Assembly: GCF_008327825.1 (NCBI RefSeq)
Contig: NZ_AP019827.1
Span: 1,488,001-1,552,000 of the forward strand
Reading direction: 5' to 3'
Source of the DNA: Leptotrichia shahii
GTDB taxonomy: Bacteria > Fusobacteriota > Fusobacteriia > Fusobacteriales > Leptotrichiaceae
DNA length: 64,000 nt
How positions within the stretch are numbered: position 1 is the stretch's first letter; every line of letters starts with the position of its first letter. Of this stretch, positions 8,454-17,600 are shown one piece after another. Made by a program: the position numbers and the translations under genes. The notes below the pieces were generated by a model that worked only from the letters and a program-made list of their open reading frames with translations, was not told the DNA's origin and did no database searches.

Positions 8454-8954
8454 CTATTCAACATAAAATGCAGATTTTATAGCATCATATTGCATTGTTC
8501 CACCTAAAATTTCCTGAATTTTTGAATTTTCAATTTTTATGTTATACGGAACAGTTTTTACTTTGAATCCTGTCATTAATGAATCATCGGCATCAAAGTA
8601 AACTGGAAAAGTAAATTTGCTTTCTTCTACATATTTTTTAGTTGATGATAAATTTGTTTTTCTTCTTGTAAAGACAACTACTACATTTACATTTTCTTTA
8701 TTTTCTTCATAAAATTTTTGAATGTCAGGTAATTCTGAACGACAATGTGGACACCATTCGGCTGCAAAAATTAATAATGTAGGTTTTCCATTATTAAATA
8801 TTTTTTTACTATTTGTATATTTTCCATTGAAATCCCTTAATTGAAAACTAGGAATCTTAGATCCATTTTCCATATTTACATCGAGAGGTTTTCCTTTTCC
8901 ATAACCAATCATAAATATCATAAACATAGAAACAATAAGCAATATTTTTTTCAT
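8454..8954 (-). CDS. Exported thioredoxin-like (TlpA/AhpC-TSA type) protein
   Basis: 166 residues. A signal peptide or anchor ('ILLIVSMFMIFMIGYG') is followed by a thioredoxin fold starting at 'IPSFQLRDFNGK', which is typical of TlpA/ResA-like proteins. The redox motif is 'AAEWCPHCRSELP' (about 67-79), that is Cys-Pro-His-Cys as in DsbA rather than Cys-x-Pro-Cys as in ResA. The cis-proline loop is 'KTVPYNIKI'. It probably acts outside the cytoplasmic membrane as a disulfide reductase or isomerase; no cytochrome biogenesis genes are nearby to suggest a partner. The minus-strand neighbours are distant and it has its own terminator, so it is a single-gene unit. Confidence 0.8.
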   Translation of the reverse strand: MKKILLIVSMFMIFMIGYGKGKPLDVNMENGSKIPSFQLRDFNGKYTNSKKIFNNGKPTLLIFAAEWCPHCRSELPDIQKFYEENKENVNVVVVFTRRKTNLSSTKKYVEESKFTFPVYFDADDSLMTGFKVKTVPYNIKIENSKIQEILGGTMQYDAIKSAFYVE

Positions 8955-9303
8955 CTCAAATCATTCTCCTTTTTTAATTTGATGTTAAATTCATAAATTT
9001 TTACTTAATAATTATGTAACCAATTTTGAATGATAAATATTTAACATCTTTAATTGATGAATTTAGTATAACACATATTTGAAAATTTTTCAAAAATATA
9101 TTTTTTTATTTGACATTATGTATAAAAATTATTATAATTGTACAAAGGAAATAAAATAAGTTTGAAATAAAATTCAAAAAATTTAGACGATGGATTGTCT
9201 GGAAATCAAGTCAAATGCTAGAAATTGGAAAATAATCATAACTTTTTAGATTGAGTTTTAAAATAATTTTACTATAAATATAGAGGAGGATTGAAAGTAT
9301 TAT
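8955..9303. other. Divergent intergenic region with promoters
   Basis: No gene is visible. The best promoter is on the plus strand at 9110-9138. A second, closer candidate (TTGAGT then TATAAA, 16-bp spacing, about 9252-9279) would give a short leader. The ~155-nt stretch between contains a small AGAC...GTCT stem near 9184. Confidence 0.5.
9110..9138 (+). promoter_or_regulatory. Strong sigma-70-type promoter
   Basis: TTGACA, 17 bp, TATAAT: a full consensus match. It points at the gene starting at 9304. Confidence 0.7.
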
Positions 9304-10314
9304 ATGAAAAAAATAGGGATAATAGTACTAGTTATGTTAGGGATAGTATTTTTATCAATGATATCGGGGAAAGTAGAAAAAAAATCATTAAACGGTGTTT
9401 CTAAAGAGCAAGCTATATTAAACAGAAATAAGGATAAATACAGTAAGCACATACGTTTTTATAATAGAATACTTAATATTGACAAAGGTCTTTTGTACTA
9501 TTTTGAAGATGCTGGGACAGATAAAAAATTTAGAACTATTCAAAATGAGGATATTACAGCTGATATTGCGATTGACAAAAACTTCATTGATAAACTAAAG
9601 GAATTGGAAACTAATAAGGAAAAAAAAGATGAACTGGATAAAAAGGCAATTGCGATGATTCCAATACTTGAAAAAATGATGCCAATTACAGATGAAATGA
9701 GAACATATTATAAAAATAAAGAATATCTGAAAGATAATTATGAAAAGGCACAGGTTTTGCACACACAATTACTTGCAACATTGGATAAATATAATCAAGT
9801 TACTAAAAGTTATAAAAATATGTTTGAAAAAAAATCTGATGAAATAAAAAAATTAATGATAAAAGATTATGATAAACGAAAACAGTTTATTACATATAAT
9901 CAATTTATGTTTATTACTGAAGGTGAAAAAATTATAAAGGAAATACATAGGCAGGAATTAGATGCAAGTGACTTTATTGAAAAGGGAAATGCTAAACAAT
10001 TTAAGAAAATTGAAGAAAAAATGGACAAGGCTCTTATAAAATTTGAAAAATCCTTGAAAAATACAAAACAGCTTGAAAAAGAAGGATATATGCCTGGAGA
10101 TCACAGCGAATTTGTTCAAAAGGCCAACAAATTTAATCAATCTGTAAACGTATTTATTCAAAGAATAGAGAAAAAGGAAAAAGCCTCGCATTCTTCAGTA
10201 AGTGACAGTTTCTTTGCACAAACAGAAAATGGAATACCAGAAAATATACTTGCAAATTTTAATGAAGTAATAAAGGAACATAATAAATTATTGGCTAAAA
10301 AAACTAAAAAATAA
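9304..10314 (+). CDS. Exported DUF3829/YiiG-like helical protein
   Basis: 336 residues. An N-terminal membrane segment ('IGIIVLVMLGIVFLSMI') with no lipobox Cys is followed by an all-helical, Lys/Glu-rich body ('ILNRNKDKYSKHIRFYNRIL', then 'NQVTKSYKNMFE', then 'FNQSVNVFIQRI'). The Asn-rich 'YN/FN' spacing and helical layout resemble DUF3829 (YiiG) proteins, usually exported lipoproteins of unknown role. The assignment is tentative. GAGGAGG lies 14 bases before the ATG, further than usual; no other start in this frame sits better. A single-gene unit with its own promoter and a probable T-rich hairpin terminator (about 10337-10385). Confidence 0.5.
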   Translation: MKKIGIIVLVMLGIVFLSMISGKVEKKSLNGVSKEQAILNRNKDKYSKHIRFYNRILNIDKGLLYYFEDAGTDKKFRTIQNEDITADIAIDKNFIDKLKELETNKEKKDELDKKAIAMIPILEKMMPITDEMRTYYKNKEYLKDNYEKAQVLHTQLLATLDKYNQVTKSYKNMFEKKSDEIKKLMIKDYDKRKQFITYNQFMFITEGEKIIKEIHRQELDASDFIEKGNAKQFKKIEEKMDKALIKFEKSLKNTKQLEKEGYMPGDHSEFVQKANKFNQSVNVFIQRIEKKEKASHSSVSDSFFAQTENGIPENILANFNEVIKEHNKLLAKKTKK

Positions 10315-10466
10315 TATAAAGAATATTTAAATTAATTTAGAAAAGAAAGATTTGAATTTATCAGATTTTTCTTTTTTTCTTTTGAAAAAATAAAAGGTAA
10401 AGGAGGAAATAACAGAAGAGTTAAAATAATTTTTACTGATGTAAAATTTAAAAATTTATAAAATAA

Positions 10467-10500
10467 ATAAAAAAAACTATTTTACCGAAATAAAATAGTT
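10467..10500 (-). terminator. Terminator of the tRNA-Thr transcript
   Basis: On the minus strand AACTATTTTA pairs perfectly with TAAAATAGTT around TTTCGG and is followed by a T run. It lies 33 bases past the tRNA 3' end. Confidence 0.85.
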
Positions 10501-10532
10501 CTAAACTTATAATATGAGTGATATTTTTAAAG

Positions 10533-10608
<76 letters not shown>

Positions 10609-10623
10609 AAAACTAACAAAAAT

Positions 10624-10652
10624 ATTATATCGAATTTCTTACTTAATGTCAA
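10624..10652 (-). promoter_or_regulatory. Consensus promoter of tRNA-Thr
   Basis: Minus strand: TTGACA, 17 bp, TATAAT, ending 15 bases before the tRNA 5' end. This is expected for a stable RNA gene. Confidence 0.9.
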
Positions 10653-10720
10653 GGAAAAATTTAAAAAAGTTATAAAATCGGCATAATAGATGCTATTTAA
10701 AAAAAATAAAAATTATTTAT

Positions 10721-10749
10721 TTGACTTTATGAATAAAAAATGCTATAAT
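10721..10749 (+). promoter_or_regulatory. Promoter of the SemiSWEET gene
   Basis: TTGACT, 17 bp, TATAAT, about 90 bases before the start codon. Confidence 0.75.
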
Positions 10750-10838
10750 AATAAAATATTCAAAAAATTGAGATGTTATATTTTCAGTTGGGAAATACTA
10801 AATTAGCATAATTGAAGTATAAAGACGGGAGGAAAAAA

Positions 10839-11096
10839 ATGAGTGAAAAAAATTTAAAAATTTTAGGGTGGCTTGGAACATTACTTTCTGTAATAATGTA
10901 TGTATCTTATGTTCCTCAAATTATGGGAAACTTGCACGGACATAAAACATTTTTTCTACAACCTTTAGCAGCTACTATTAACTGTGCGATATGGACAAGT
11001 TATGGACTTCTAAAAGAACAAAAAGATTATCCATTATCAGCAGCAAATTTACCAGGGGTAATTTTTGGTTTTTTAGCAACAGTAACAGCATTTTAA
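10839..11096 (+). CDS. SemiSWEET sugar transporter (MtN3/PQ-loop family)
   Basis: 85 residues, the normal size for bacterial SemiSWEETs, which work as dimers of three-helix bundles in the inner membrane and pass sugars by facilitated diffusion. Helix 1 'LGWLGTLLSVIMYVSYVPQI' carries the PQ motif. Helix 2 is 'PLAATINCAIWTSYGLL', whose Asn and Trp match the substrate-site region of the family. Helix 3 is 'LPGVIFGFLATVTAF'. The start is ATG at 10839, right after GGGAGG; the frame is open to a TTG at 10812 but that lies upstream of the ribosome site. It has its own promoter and a terminator (11131-11181). The sugar cannot be named. Confidence 0.92.
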   Translation: MSEKNLKILGWLGTLLSVIMYVSYVPQIMGNLHGHKTFFLQPLAATINCAIWTSYGLLKEQKDYPLSAANLPGVIFGFLATVTAF

Positions 11097-11130
11097 ATAT
11101 AAAAATTTAAATTTAGTAATTAAAAAAATA

Positions 11131-11181
11131 GTAATCCATCTTTGGCTTTTGTATATAACAAATATGGATTGCTTTTTTTTT
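11131..11181 (+). terminator. Terminator of the SemiSWEET gene
   Basis: GTAATCCAT pairs with ATGGATTGC around a ~25-base loop and is followed by a run of nine T. Confidence 0.8.
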
Positions 11182-11304
11182 CTAAAAAAATCTTGAAATT
11201 AAACTAAAAAAATGATATTATTAAATATGATATATTTATTAGAAAAATTATAGTTTTTTTAGATATGTCATCACAGTTTTTAATTATGAATTTTAGGAGA
11301 TGAG

Positions 11305-11953
11305 TTGAGTTTATTTATTTTAAAGATAATTGGGATAGTAACAATGTTTTTAGATCATTATCATTATATAATTGGTGGAAGTAAAATTTTAAATGTTGTT
11401 GGAAGGATTGCATTTCCGATATTTGCATTTACACTTAGTGAAGGGTATGTGCATACTCGGAGTTTAAAAAAGTATCTTTTCAGGCTATTTATTTTTGCTG
11501 TTAGTATTCAAATGCCATCAATCCTGTTTGGTTATGACTATTCAATGAATATTTTTTTACATTATTTTAGGGCTTTTGTCTATTTATATTTTTAATTTAA
11601 AAAAAATAAATATAATTTTGAAAATTATTTTAATTGGATTTATTTTATTTTTTTCACAAAAATTTAAATTGGATTATGGAATGTATGGGATTCTGCTTAT
11701 TATGAATTTTAATATTTTTAGAAATTATAAATTTAAAATTTTGATGAATTTTCTTGTATTAAATGTTTTTAATATGATTTTTCCAAAGGTCTTTGATTTA
11801 GTTGACACTCAATTTTTTTCATTAATTTCATTAGTATTTATTTTTATGTATAACGGAAAAAAGGGAAGAAGTATGAAGTACTTTTTTTATTTATTTTATC
11901 CAATACATTTTTTTATTTTGGAAGTAATAAAATTTTTTTTAGAAAAAACGTAA
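11305..11953 (+). pseudogene. TraX-family membrane protein, frameshifted at a T7 tract
   Basis: TraX-like integral membrane protein (the F-plasmid pilin acetylase family, common in chromosomes with unknown targets). The N-terminal part shows the family signature: 'MFLDHYHYIIGG' with Asp-His, 'VVGRIAFPIFAFTLSEGY', 'LKKYLFRLFIFA'. At T7 (11552-11558) the frame is lost and translation would end at 11595. Dropping one T gives a continuous reading 'MNIFYIILGLLSIYIFNLKK', which joins the downstream open frame (to 11953) with its remaining membrane helices and 'YPIHFFILEVI' near the end. Together they make a normal length of ~215 residues. The start is TTG at 11305 with AGGAGA close by. The break could be decay, phase variation or a sequencing error. 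Confidence 0.75.
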
Positions 11954-11983
11954 AAATATTTTTTTAAAATTTTGGAGAGAAAA

Positions 11984-12628
11984 ATGACAAAGAAGGAAAG
12001 ATTTAAAAAGATATTTCCAATATTAAAGGACAAGTTTGGGAATCCAAAAGCAGCTTTGGAATTTGAAACGCCTTATCAGCTAATGGTAGCAGTGATTCTC
12101 TCGGCTCAATGCACTGATGCACGTGTAAATATTGTTACAAAGGAACTTTTTAAAGTTGTGAAATATCCAAAGGATATAAGGGAAATGGACTTAGAAACAT
12201 TGGAAAAGTACATAAAGTCGACGGGATTTTATAGAAATAAAGCCAAAAATATAAAATTAAATGCTGAAATGATGCTGGAAAAATATGATGATAAAATTCC
12301 AAAGGAACTGGAAAAGCTAGTGGAATTGCCAGGCGTAGGTCGAAAAACTGCAAATGTCGTTCTTGGTGAACTTTGGAACATACGAGAGGGAATTGTAGTC
12401 GATACACATGTAAAAAGGCTGTCTAATCGCATTGGATTTGTAAAAAGTGAAAATCCTGAAATTATAGAGAAAGAACTTATGAAGTTTGTGCCAAAAAAGG
12501 ACTGGTTTGTGTATTCGCACTATATGATTTTACACGGACGGGATAAGTGTATTGCTAGAAGTCCAAAATGTAATATATGTGAAATTCGGGATTATTGTAA
12601 ATATAATCTGGATAATTTAAAAAAATAA
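11984..12628 (+). CDS. nth: Endonuclease III
   Basis: A 214-residue DNA glycosylase/AP lyase that removes oxidised pyrimidines. The helix-hairpin-helix 'LPGVGRKTANVVLGE' carries the catalytic Lys, and 'IVVDTHVKRL' carries the catalytic Asp. The C-terminus has the [4Fe-4S] cluster pattern Cys-x6-Cys-x2-Cys-x5-Cys ('CIARSPKCNICEIRDYC'). The early motif 'LSAQCTDARVN' is also typical. The start is ATG at 11984 after GGAGAG; the frame extends to TTG at 11972, which lies before the ribosome site. It begins 30 bases after the TraX-like frame, so the two are likely co-transcribed. Confidence 0.97.
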   Translation: MTKKERFKKIFPILKDKFGNPKAALEFETPYQLMVAVILSAQCTDARVNIVTKELFKVVKYPKDIREMDLETLEKYIKSTGFYRNKAKNIKLNAEMMLEKYDDKIPKELEKLVELPGVGRKTANVVLGELWNIREGIVVDTHVKRLSNRIGFVKSENPEIIEKELMKFVPKKDWFVYSHYMILHGRDKCIARSPKCNICEIRDYCKYNLDNLKK

Positions 12629-12667
12629 TATTGTAATTTTTAAATTTTGTTTTATATTATTTTTTAC

Positions 12668-12738
12668 TTACATAGTAGATCTCTTTAGTAGAAATAAATT
12701 TCATTAACTAAAATAAAATATTTTAAATAAAAATTACT
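12668..12738. repeat. Possible third copy of the second intergenic repeat
   Basis: Resembles 2350-2428: 'TAGTAGATCTCTT' against 'TAGTAAATCTCTT', followed by 'AACTAAAATAAAAT' and an A/T tail. Weaker than the other two copies. Confidence 0.3.
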
Positions 12739-12802
12739 ATAAGATTGTTTTAAAGTGGTTCGTTATAATTATCAATTTTAAATAATATGAGAAAGGAAAA
12801 GA

Positions 12803-14281
12803 ATGGTTAAAAGAGTAAAAAGAGTTTTGGTTTTGGGTGTTGCTGTATTACTTGCGTCACTGATTTATGCGGAAGGTGAACAGGAAAATGGGAGTGTTGC
12901 TCCAAAAGAAAGCGTTACAGTCAGGGAAGAGAAAAAAAGTTCTCCAGCTGTAAGAGAAAATAGTGAAAGACATAGCGAGGTTGAACATTGGGCTGTAAAA
13001 AGGGAAGGCTCAAAAATTGGAAAAAGCGAGAAAAGAAATAACATTGAAAAAAATAATGAACATGTAAAAGCTGCAAATCAGAAAAATTTAAAGGATAATA
13101 AAGCAAAGGAAGTCAATAATAAAAATAAATCTTCCAAAAGTAACAGCAGTAAGCCAGCTCCACAAAAAAAAGTTGTAAAAGCGATAGAACATGAGCAAGA
13201 AGGTGTTTCACAATATTCTGGAGAAGTAATAAAATATATTGCGACTACAGATGGAAAAGTTTTGAAAGATAAAATGTCAAGACAAAAGCATCCGATAGCT
13301 TCACTTACAAAAGTTATGAATATCCTTGTTGCACTTGATCAAGTGGATAGAGGAAATGCAAAACTTGATGACAAAGTATGTTTTACATCTGAAATAGTAA
13401 ATATGGGTGGAAGCTGGTTAAATGCAAAAGCTGGCGATTGTTATACATTAAGAGATTTATTACGTGCTGAAATTATTTATTCTGCCAATAATGCAGCATA
13501 TTTGGTAGCATATCACATTGGGCATGGAAATTATGATAATTTTGTAAAATTGATGAATGAAAAGGCTAAAGAACTTGGAATGAAAGATACACATTATTAT
13601 ACTCCAGCGGGTCTGCCATCTTCTATGACTAAGAAAAATATGGACATTTCTACAGCTTATGATATGTATCTTCTTGGAAAAAGAGCAATTAGAGATGAAA
13701 GATTAAGAGCTTGGATGAAGGAATCTGAATTGGTATTACAAAACTCTGAAGGAGAAGATGTAGTTTATAATAATAGAAATCATCTGTTGGATCAATTTGG
13801 CATTTATGGTCTAAAAACAGGATTTCATGCACAAGCAGGATACAATATGATTGTTTCAAGTAAAATAGGAAATCTTGAAATTATTTCAGTAACATTGGGA
13901 AATAAGACAGATAGTGACAGGACTGAAGATCAGAAAAAAGAATTTACACAGCTGGAAAAAAGAATGATCCCAGTTTATAAGGCAGGACAAGAAATAGGAA
14001 GCAAATTTAAAGTAAAAAATGCTCAACAAAAGGAAATAAACGGTGTCCTTTCAAGCAATGTATATCAAATTGATAATACAAATTATAGATTTGAAGTAAA
14101 GGATTTACAGGTTACGGCTGAAAAACAAGGAATTTCCAAAGGAGATGTAATTGGTAAGCTGGAAGTACTGTCGAATGATAACAAAGTTGTAGGAACTGTG
14201 GATATTTTAGCTCAAAATAATTATAAGCAGTTATCTGTGTTTGGACGTATCTTAAGATTTGTAACTTTTGGAATGGCATAG
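12803..14281 (+). CDS. dacA: D-alanyl-D-alanine carboxypeptidase (PBP5-like, S11)
   Basis: 492 residues, longer than usual (about 380-430) because of a linker. The signal peptide covers about residues 1-24 ('VLVLGVAVLLASLIYA'). Residues 25-135 are low complexity (Lys, Asn, Ser, Glu). The catalytic domain has the serine motif 'SLTK' (Ser167), 'SAN' (227-229) and 'KTG' (338-340), in order and at family-typical spacing. A C-terminal beta domain of ~100 residues follows ('NYRFEVKDLQVTAEKQ'). It trims the terminal D-Ala of peptidoglycan stem peptides in the periplasm; the linker may span part of the wall. GAAAGGAAAAG precedes the ATG and a terminator follows. DacA and DacF cannot be told apart from motifs alone. 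Confidence 0.92.
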   Translation: MVKRVKRVLVLGVAVLLASLIYAEGEQENGSVAPKESVTVREEKKSSPAVRENSERHSEVEHWAVKREGSKIGKSEKRNNIEKNNEHVKAANQKNLKDNKAKEVNNKNKSSKSNSSKPAPQKKVVKAIEHEQEGVSQYSGEVIKYIATTDGKVLKDKMSRQKHPIASLTKVMNILVALDQVDRGNAKLDDKVCFTSEIVNMGGSWLNAKAGDCYTLRDLLRAEIIYSANNAAYLVAYHIGHGNYDNFVKLMNEKAKELGMKDTHYYTPAGLPSSMTKKNMDISTAYDMYLLGKRAIRDERLRAWMKESELVLQNSEGEDVVYNNRNHLLDQFGIYGLKTGFHAQAGYNMIVSSKIGNLEIISVTLGNKTDSDRTEDQKKEFTQLEKRMIPVYKAGQEIGSKFKVKNAQQKEINGVLSSNVYQIDNTNYRFEVKDLQVTAEKQGISKGDVIGKLEVLSNDNKVVGTVDILAQNNYKQLSVFGRILRFVTFGMA

Positions 14282-14294
14282 GATAAAAAATATG

Positions 14295-14328
14295 GAGTCG
14301 TTTAAAAATTTAAATGACTCTTTTTTTT
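14295..14328 (+). terminator. Terminator of the carboxypeptidase gene
   Basis: GAGTCGTTTAAA pairs with TTTAAATGACTC (one wobble) and is followed by eight T, just past the stop codon at 14281. Confidence 0.9.
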
Positions 14329-14478
14329 GAAATGAAATTTAGCATTGAAGTAACTCTGAAAGTACCCATAATAATTAATAGCATATCCTTAAACATATCT
14401 TTAATATATCATAATTATCAAAAATTTCTTTGTCAATTTTCTTTTTATACTAGAACTCTATTTATAGTATTAGCTATA

Positions 14479-14531
14479 ACAAAAACCTCCAAATATTATA
14501 CAGTTTTTTACCATATATTATTTAGAGGTTT
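14479..14531 (-). terminator. Terminator of the downstream autotransporter
   Basis: Minus strand: AACCTCTAAATA pairs with TATTTGGAGGTT around ~24 bases, then TTTGTT. It lies ~90 bases past the stop codon at 14624. Confidence 0.65.
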
Positions 14532-14623
14532 ACAAAAAAATTTTACATAGCCTTACAAATATCCTATTTGATAAACAGATACTTTCTTTTCTTTAAAATT
14601 TAAATATATTATCAGTTCAGAAT

Positions 14624-17600
14624 TTAGTAAACAGCTCTAAATCCAATACCTGCCCTTACATTCTTACCTTTAGTATCGTATCCTCCATTTACTGTAACTC
14701 CAAATCTTGTGTTGTCAACGCCGACATTCAGGTCAAACTTACCATTTCCTTTTCTGTCTTCCTTTTCTCCTCTGATTCCGAACCAGTCTGCTGTTGTGTA
14801 TCTCACTCTTGCCTTGTTGTTTACATCCCCAACTTTTCCTAGTTCATTCTCATAGGCTGCTGTAAGTCCCACTGTCAAGTTCGTTCTTACTGCTAACGGC
14901 TGAACATATCTGAATTCCATTCCAACTTCAGGTTTTACTGAGAAGTAGTCGTTTCCTTTTACTTCCAGCCTCATTTCCCCTCTGTCTTCCTTGATGCTGT
15001 TAAATCTGCCGTATTCCATCTTCAAGGCTCCATAAGGACGGAAATGTGTTCTTTCGCTCAGTCTTACATCGTATCCCAGATCAGTTTTTAGAGCCGCTCC
15101 ATAAGAATGGTAGTCAGATTTTGCCTGGAATACGTCGTCTACAACCAGGTATCTACGTTTCATGTCGTTAATACCTACAAATACATCTCCGCCGATTGTC
15201 CATTGCAATGCACCGTTGTAGTCCTTCTTAGGCGACATTGTCTTGAACACTCCTGCTTTAAGTATTGTCTGGTTTTCTTTAGATTTTCCAATATCCTTGA
15301 ACTTGAATCTGTTTGTTACAGCTCCTGCATACCATCCGCTTGAGTTGCCCATCTTCACTTTCTCATCTTCATGAACATAGGCTACACCGTAGGCGTTGCT
15401 TGTATAGTTAATGATTCCTGCCGTATCAGTGTTGTACTCGTCCCTCATGCCGAATACCTTAATCTTGTTGTTTTGCTTAGATGGATTTCTCCAGTCGTGT
15501 TTCAGGTACTTGAACTCCTTGTCAAGCAAGCCTCCAGTTGCATTGATTCTTTGTTGAAGGTTTCCATACTGGTGTCCCATCATTTCGTCAAATGCTTGGT
15601 ACAGCAATACTTCCTCGTTGTTTCCAATTCCATTCAATTTGCTGAATATCTGTCTTTCCCTAGTTCCCAAGGCTTCCACTCCATATCTTTGCTCCAGCCC
15701 ATCTGCAAAGTTGTATGTATCCAAACTGTTGACTGGCGTCGCTTTTCTTCCTGCCCATTCTGTATACGGTATCTTAGCCATGTACAGGCTTGTTATTGAA
15801 CCGTCATTAGGATCCAGTGTCGGAGTTGCAATCCATCCTATTGATCCTGAGTACACGTTCCATTTGATGTTCGGGTTGCTCAGCATTGCTGTCTTGTATG
15901 GGTTTATTATGTTAGGGTCGTTTACTAATATGTACTTGCTGTTTGTTGATTCAGCAGCTTCATTACCAATTATCAAGTCCGCTTCGCTTGTCAAGTTTTG
16001 CAGCCCTCTATTGATTTTGTGTAGTCAACTCCTGATGTATTTACATAAAGCCCGATGCTTGATGCTGACACTGTTACCGGGTTTCTTCCCGTAGTGTTTA
16101 CTACCACCGGTGTTTGCGGCACTCCATTTGCTGTGATTGTAGCTGTTTGCGCCCCTGCCGGTGCGTCAATTGCTACTCCGCCTACTCCCTTCCTGTCTCA
16201 GGCACTGTAAATTGGTATATTATGTTTCCGTCCACTTCATTGTCATTTGTCTTGGAAGCTCCGTTCACTGTGATTGTTCCGTAGTTTGCTACCGTTCCGC
16301 CTTTCAAGTAGACTCCCACACCGTTCTTAGCATTTATGTTAATTGTTGCACCCTTGTTGTTTATCAATTTTGAATCTTTTCCAAGATATACACCTACTGC
16401 ATTTGTGTAAGTTCCTGAACCAGTCGTAATTGATTTGTTATTAATTGCTGTCGCTCCATTGTCAGCGTAGATACCTGTCGTGTTGCTTGCATTCAGCACA
16501 ATATTTCCATCATTTGTCGCTGTACTTCCCGCTCCGCTTGCATACATTCCAATACCATATTTTCCGTTTACATTGATTGTCCCTCTGTTTACAATGTTTC
16601 CTGTATCAGTTGTGCTATATCCCGCACCCATACCTATCGAATATGAACTACTAGGCACATCTGAAGCTCCGACTGTAATTGTTGCATTATTTGTTGCAGT
16701 TCCTCCCTTTATACTGTAAATTGCAACACTTCCTACTCCGCTTGATAAATCAATATTTGCATTATTCGTTACAGTTCCTGCTGAATAAATACCATAATTT
16801 GTTTGTGCTCCTGCTCCTGAAGTTATATTCGTGTTATTTACCACAGTTCCTTTTGTATCGTTTGAATAAATATAAACATTGTTATCTTTTAATGAAGTAC
16901 TAGCAACATTTGAGTAAATTTTATTACTTGTTCCAACATTTACAAATCCAAATGAATCTTTTCCAAAATCAAATGCTGTTCCACTATTTGTAACTGTCTG
17001 TCCATTTCCTACTGTATAAACACCAACAGATTCTTCATTTCCTGATTTTTCTCCTGTTTTAATCGTTCCACCTGTCAAATTAATGTTTCCACCTTGTGAA
17101 TAAATTCCGATACCACCTTTTCCTACTGTAATATCCCCAGAGTTATCAGATTCATATCCATAAATTCCTAACGCATTATTTCCAACAGTTATCTTACCAG
17201 TATTTTTCAATGGAGTTACACCTGCTTTAGTTGCATCAGTATACAAAGCTACATTTGGAGTAGCTAACTTAGCAGAATCTCCCATTGTTATAGTTCCACT
17301 ATTTGTTGTTGTGTAAGAACCGCTTGTTTTAGGTGTTTTTGCATACAATGCTATACTTCTATCACCATTTGCAATTATAGTTCCCGTATTTTCCATAGCT
17401 GCACCTGAACCAATATTATCAGTTTCATAAGTCATTCCTACTGAATCATTACCTGATAACGTTATTTTACCAGTATTTTTCAATGGAGTTGTTGTAGTAT
17501 ATGTTGTTACTACTCCAGTTACAGGGTCTTTAAATATATCTGTATAAAATATTCCTGTTGATTTTGAGCCTACAGTTATGTCCTTTTGATTATCTACTTT

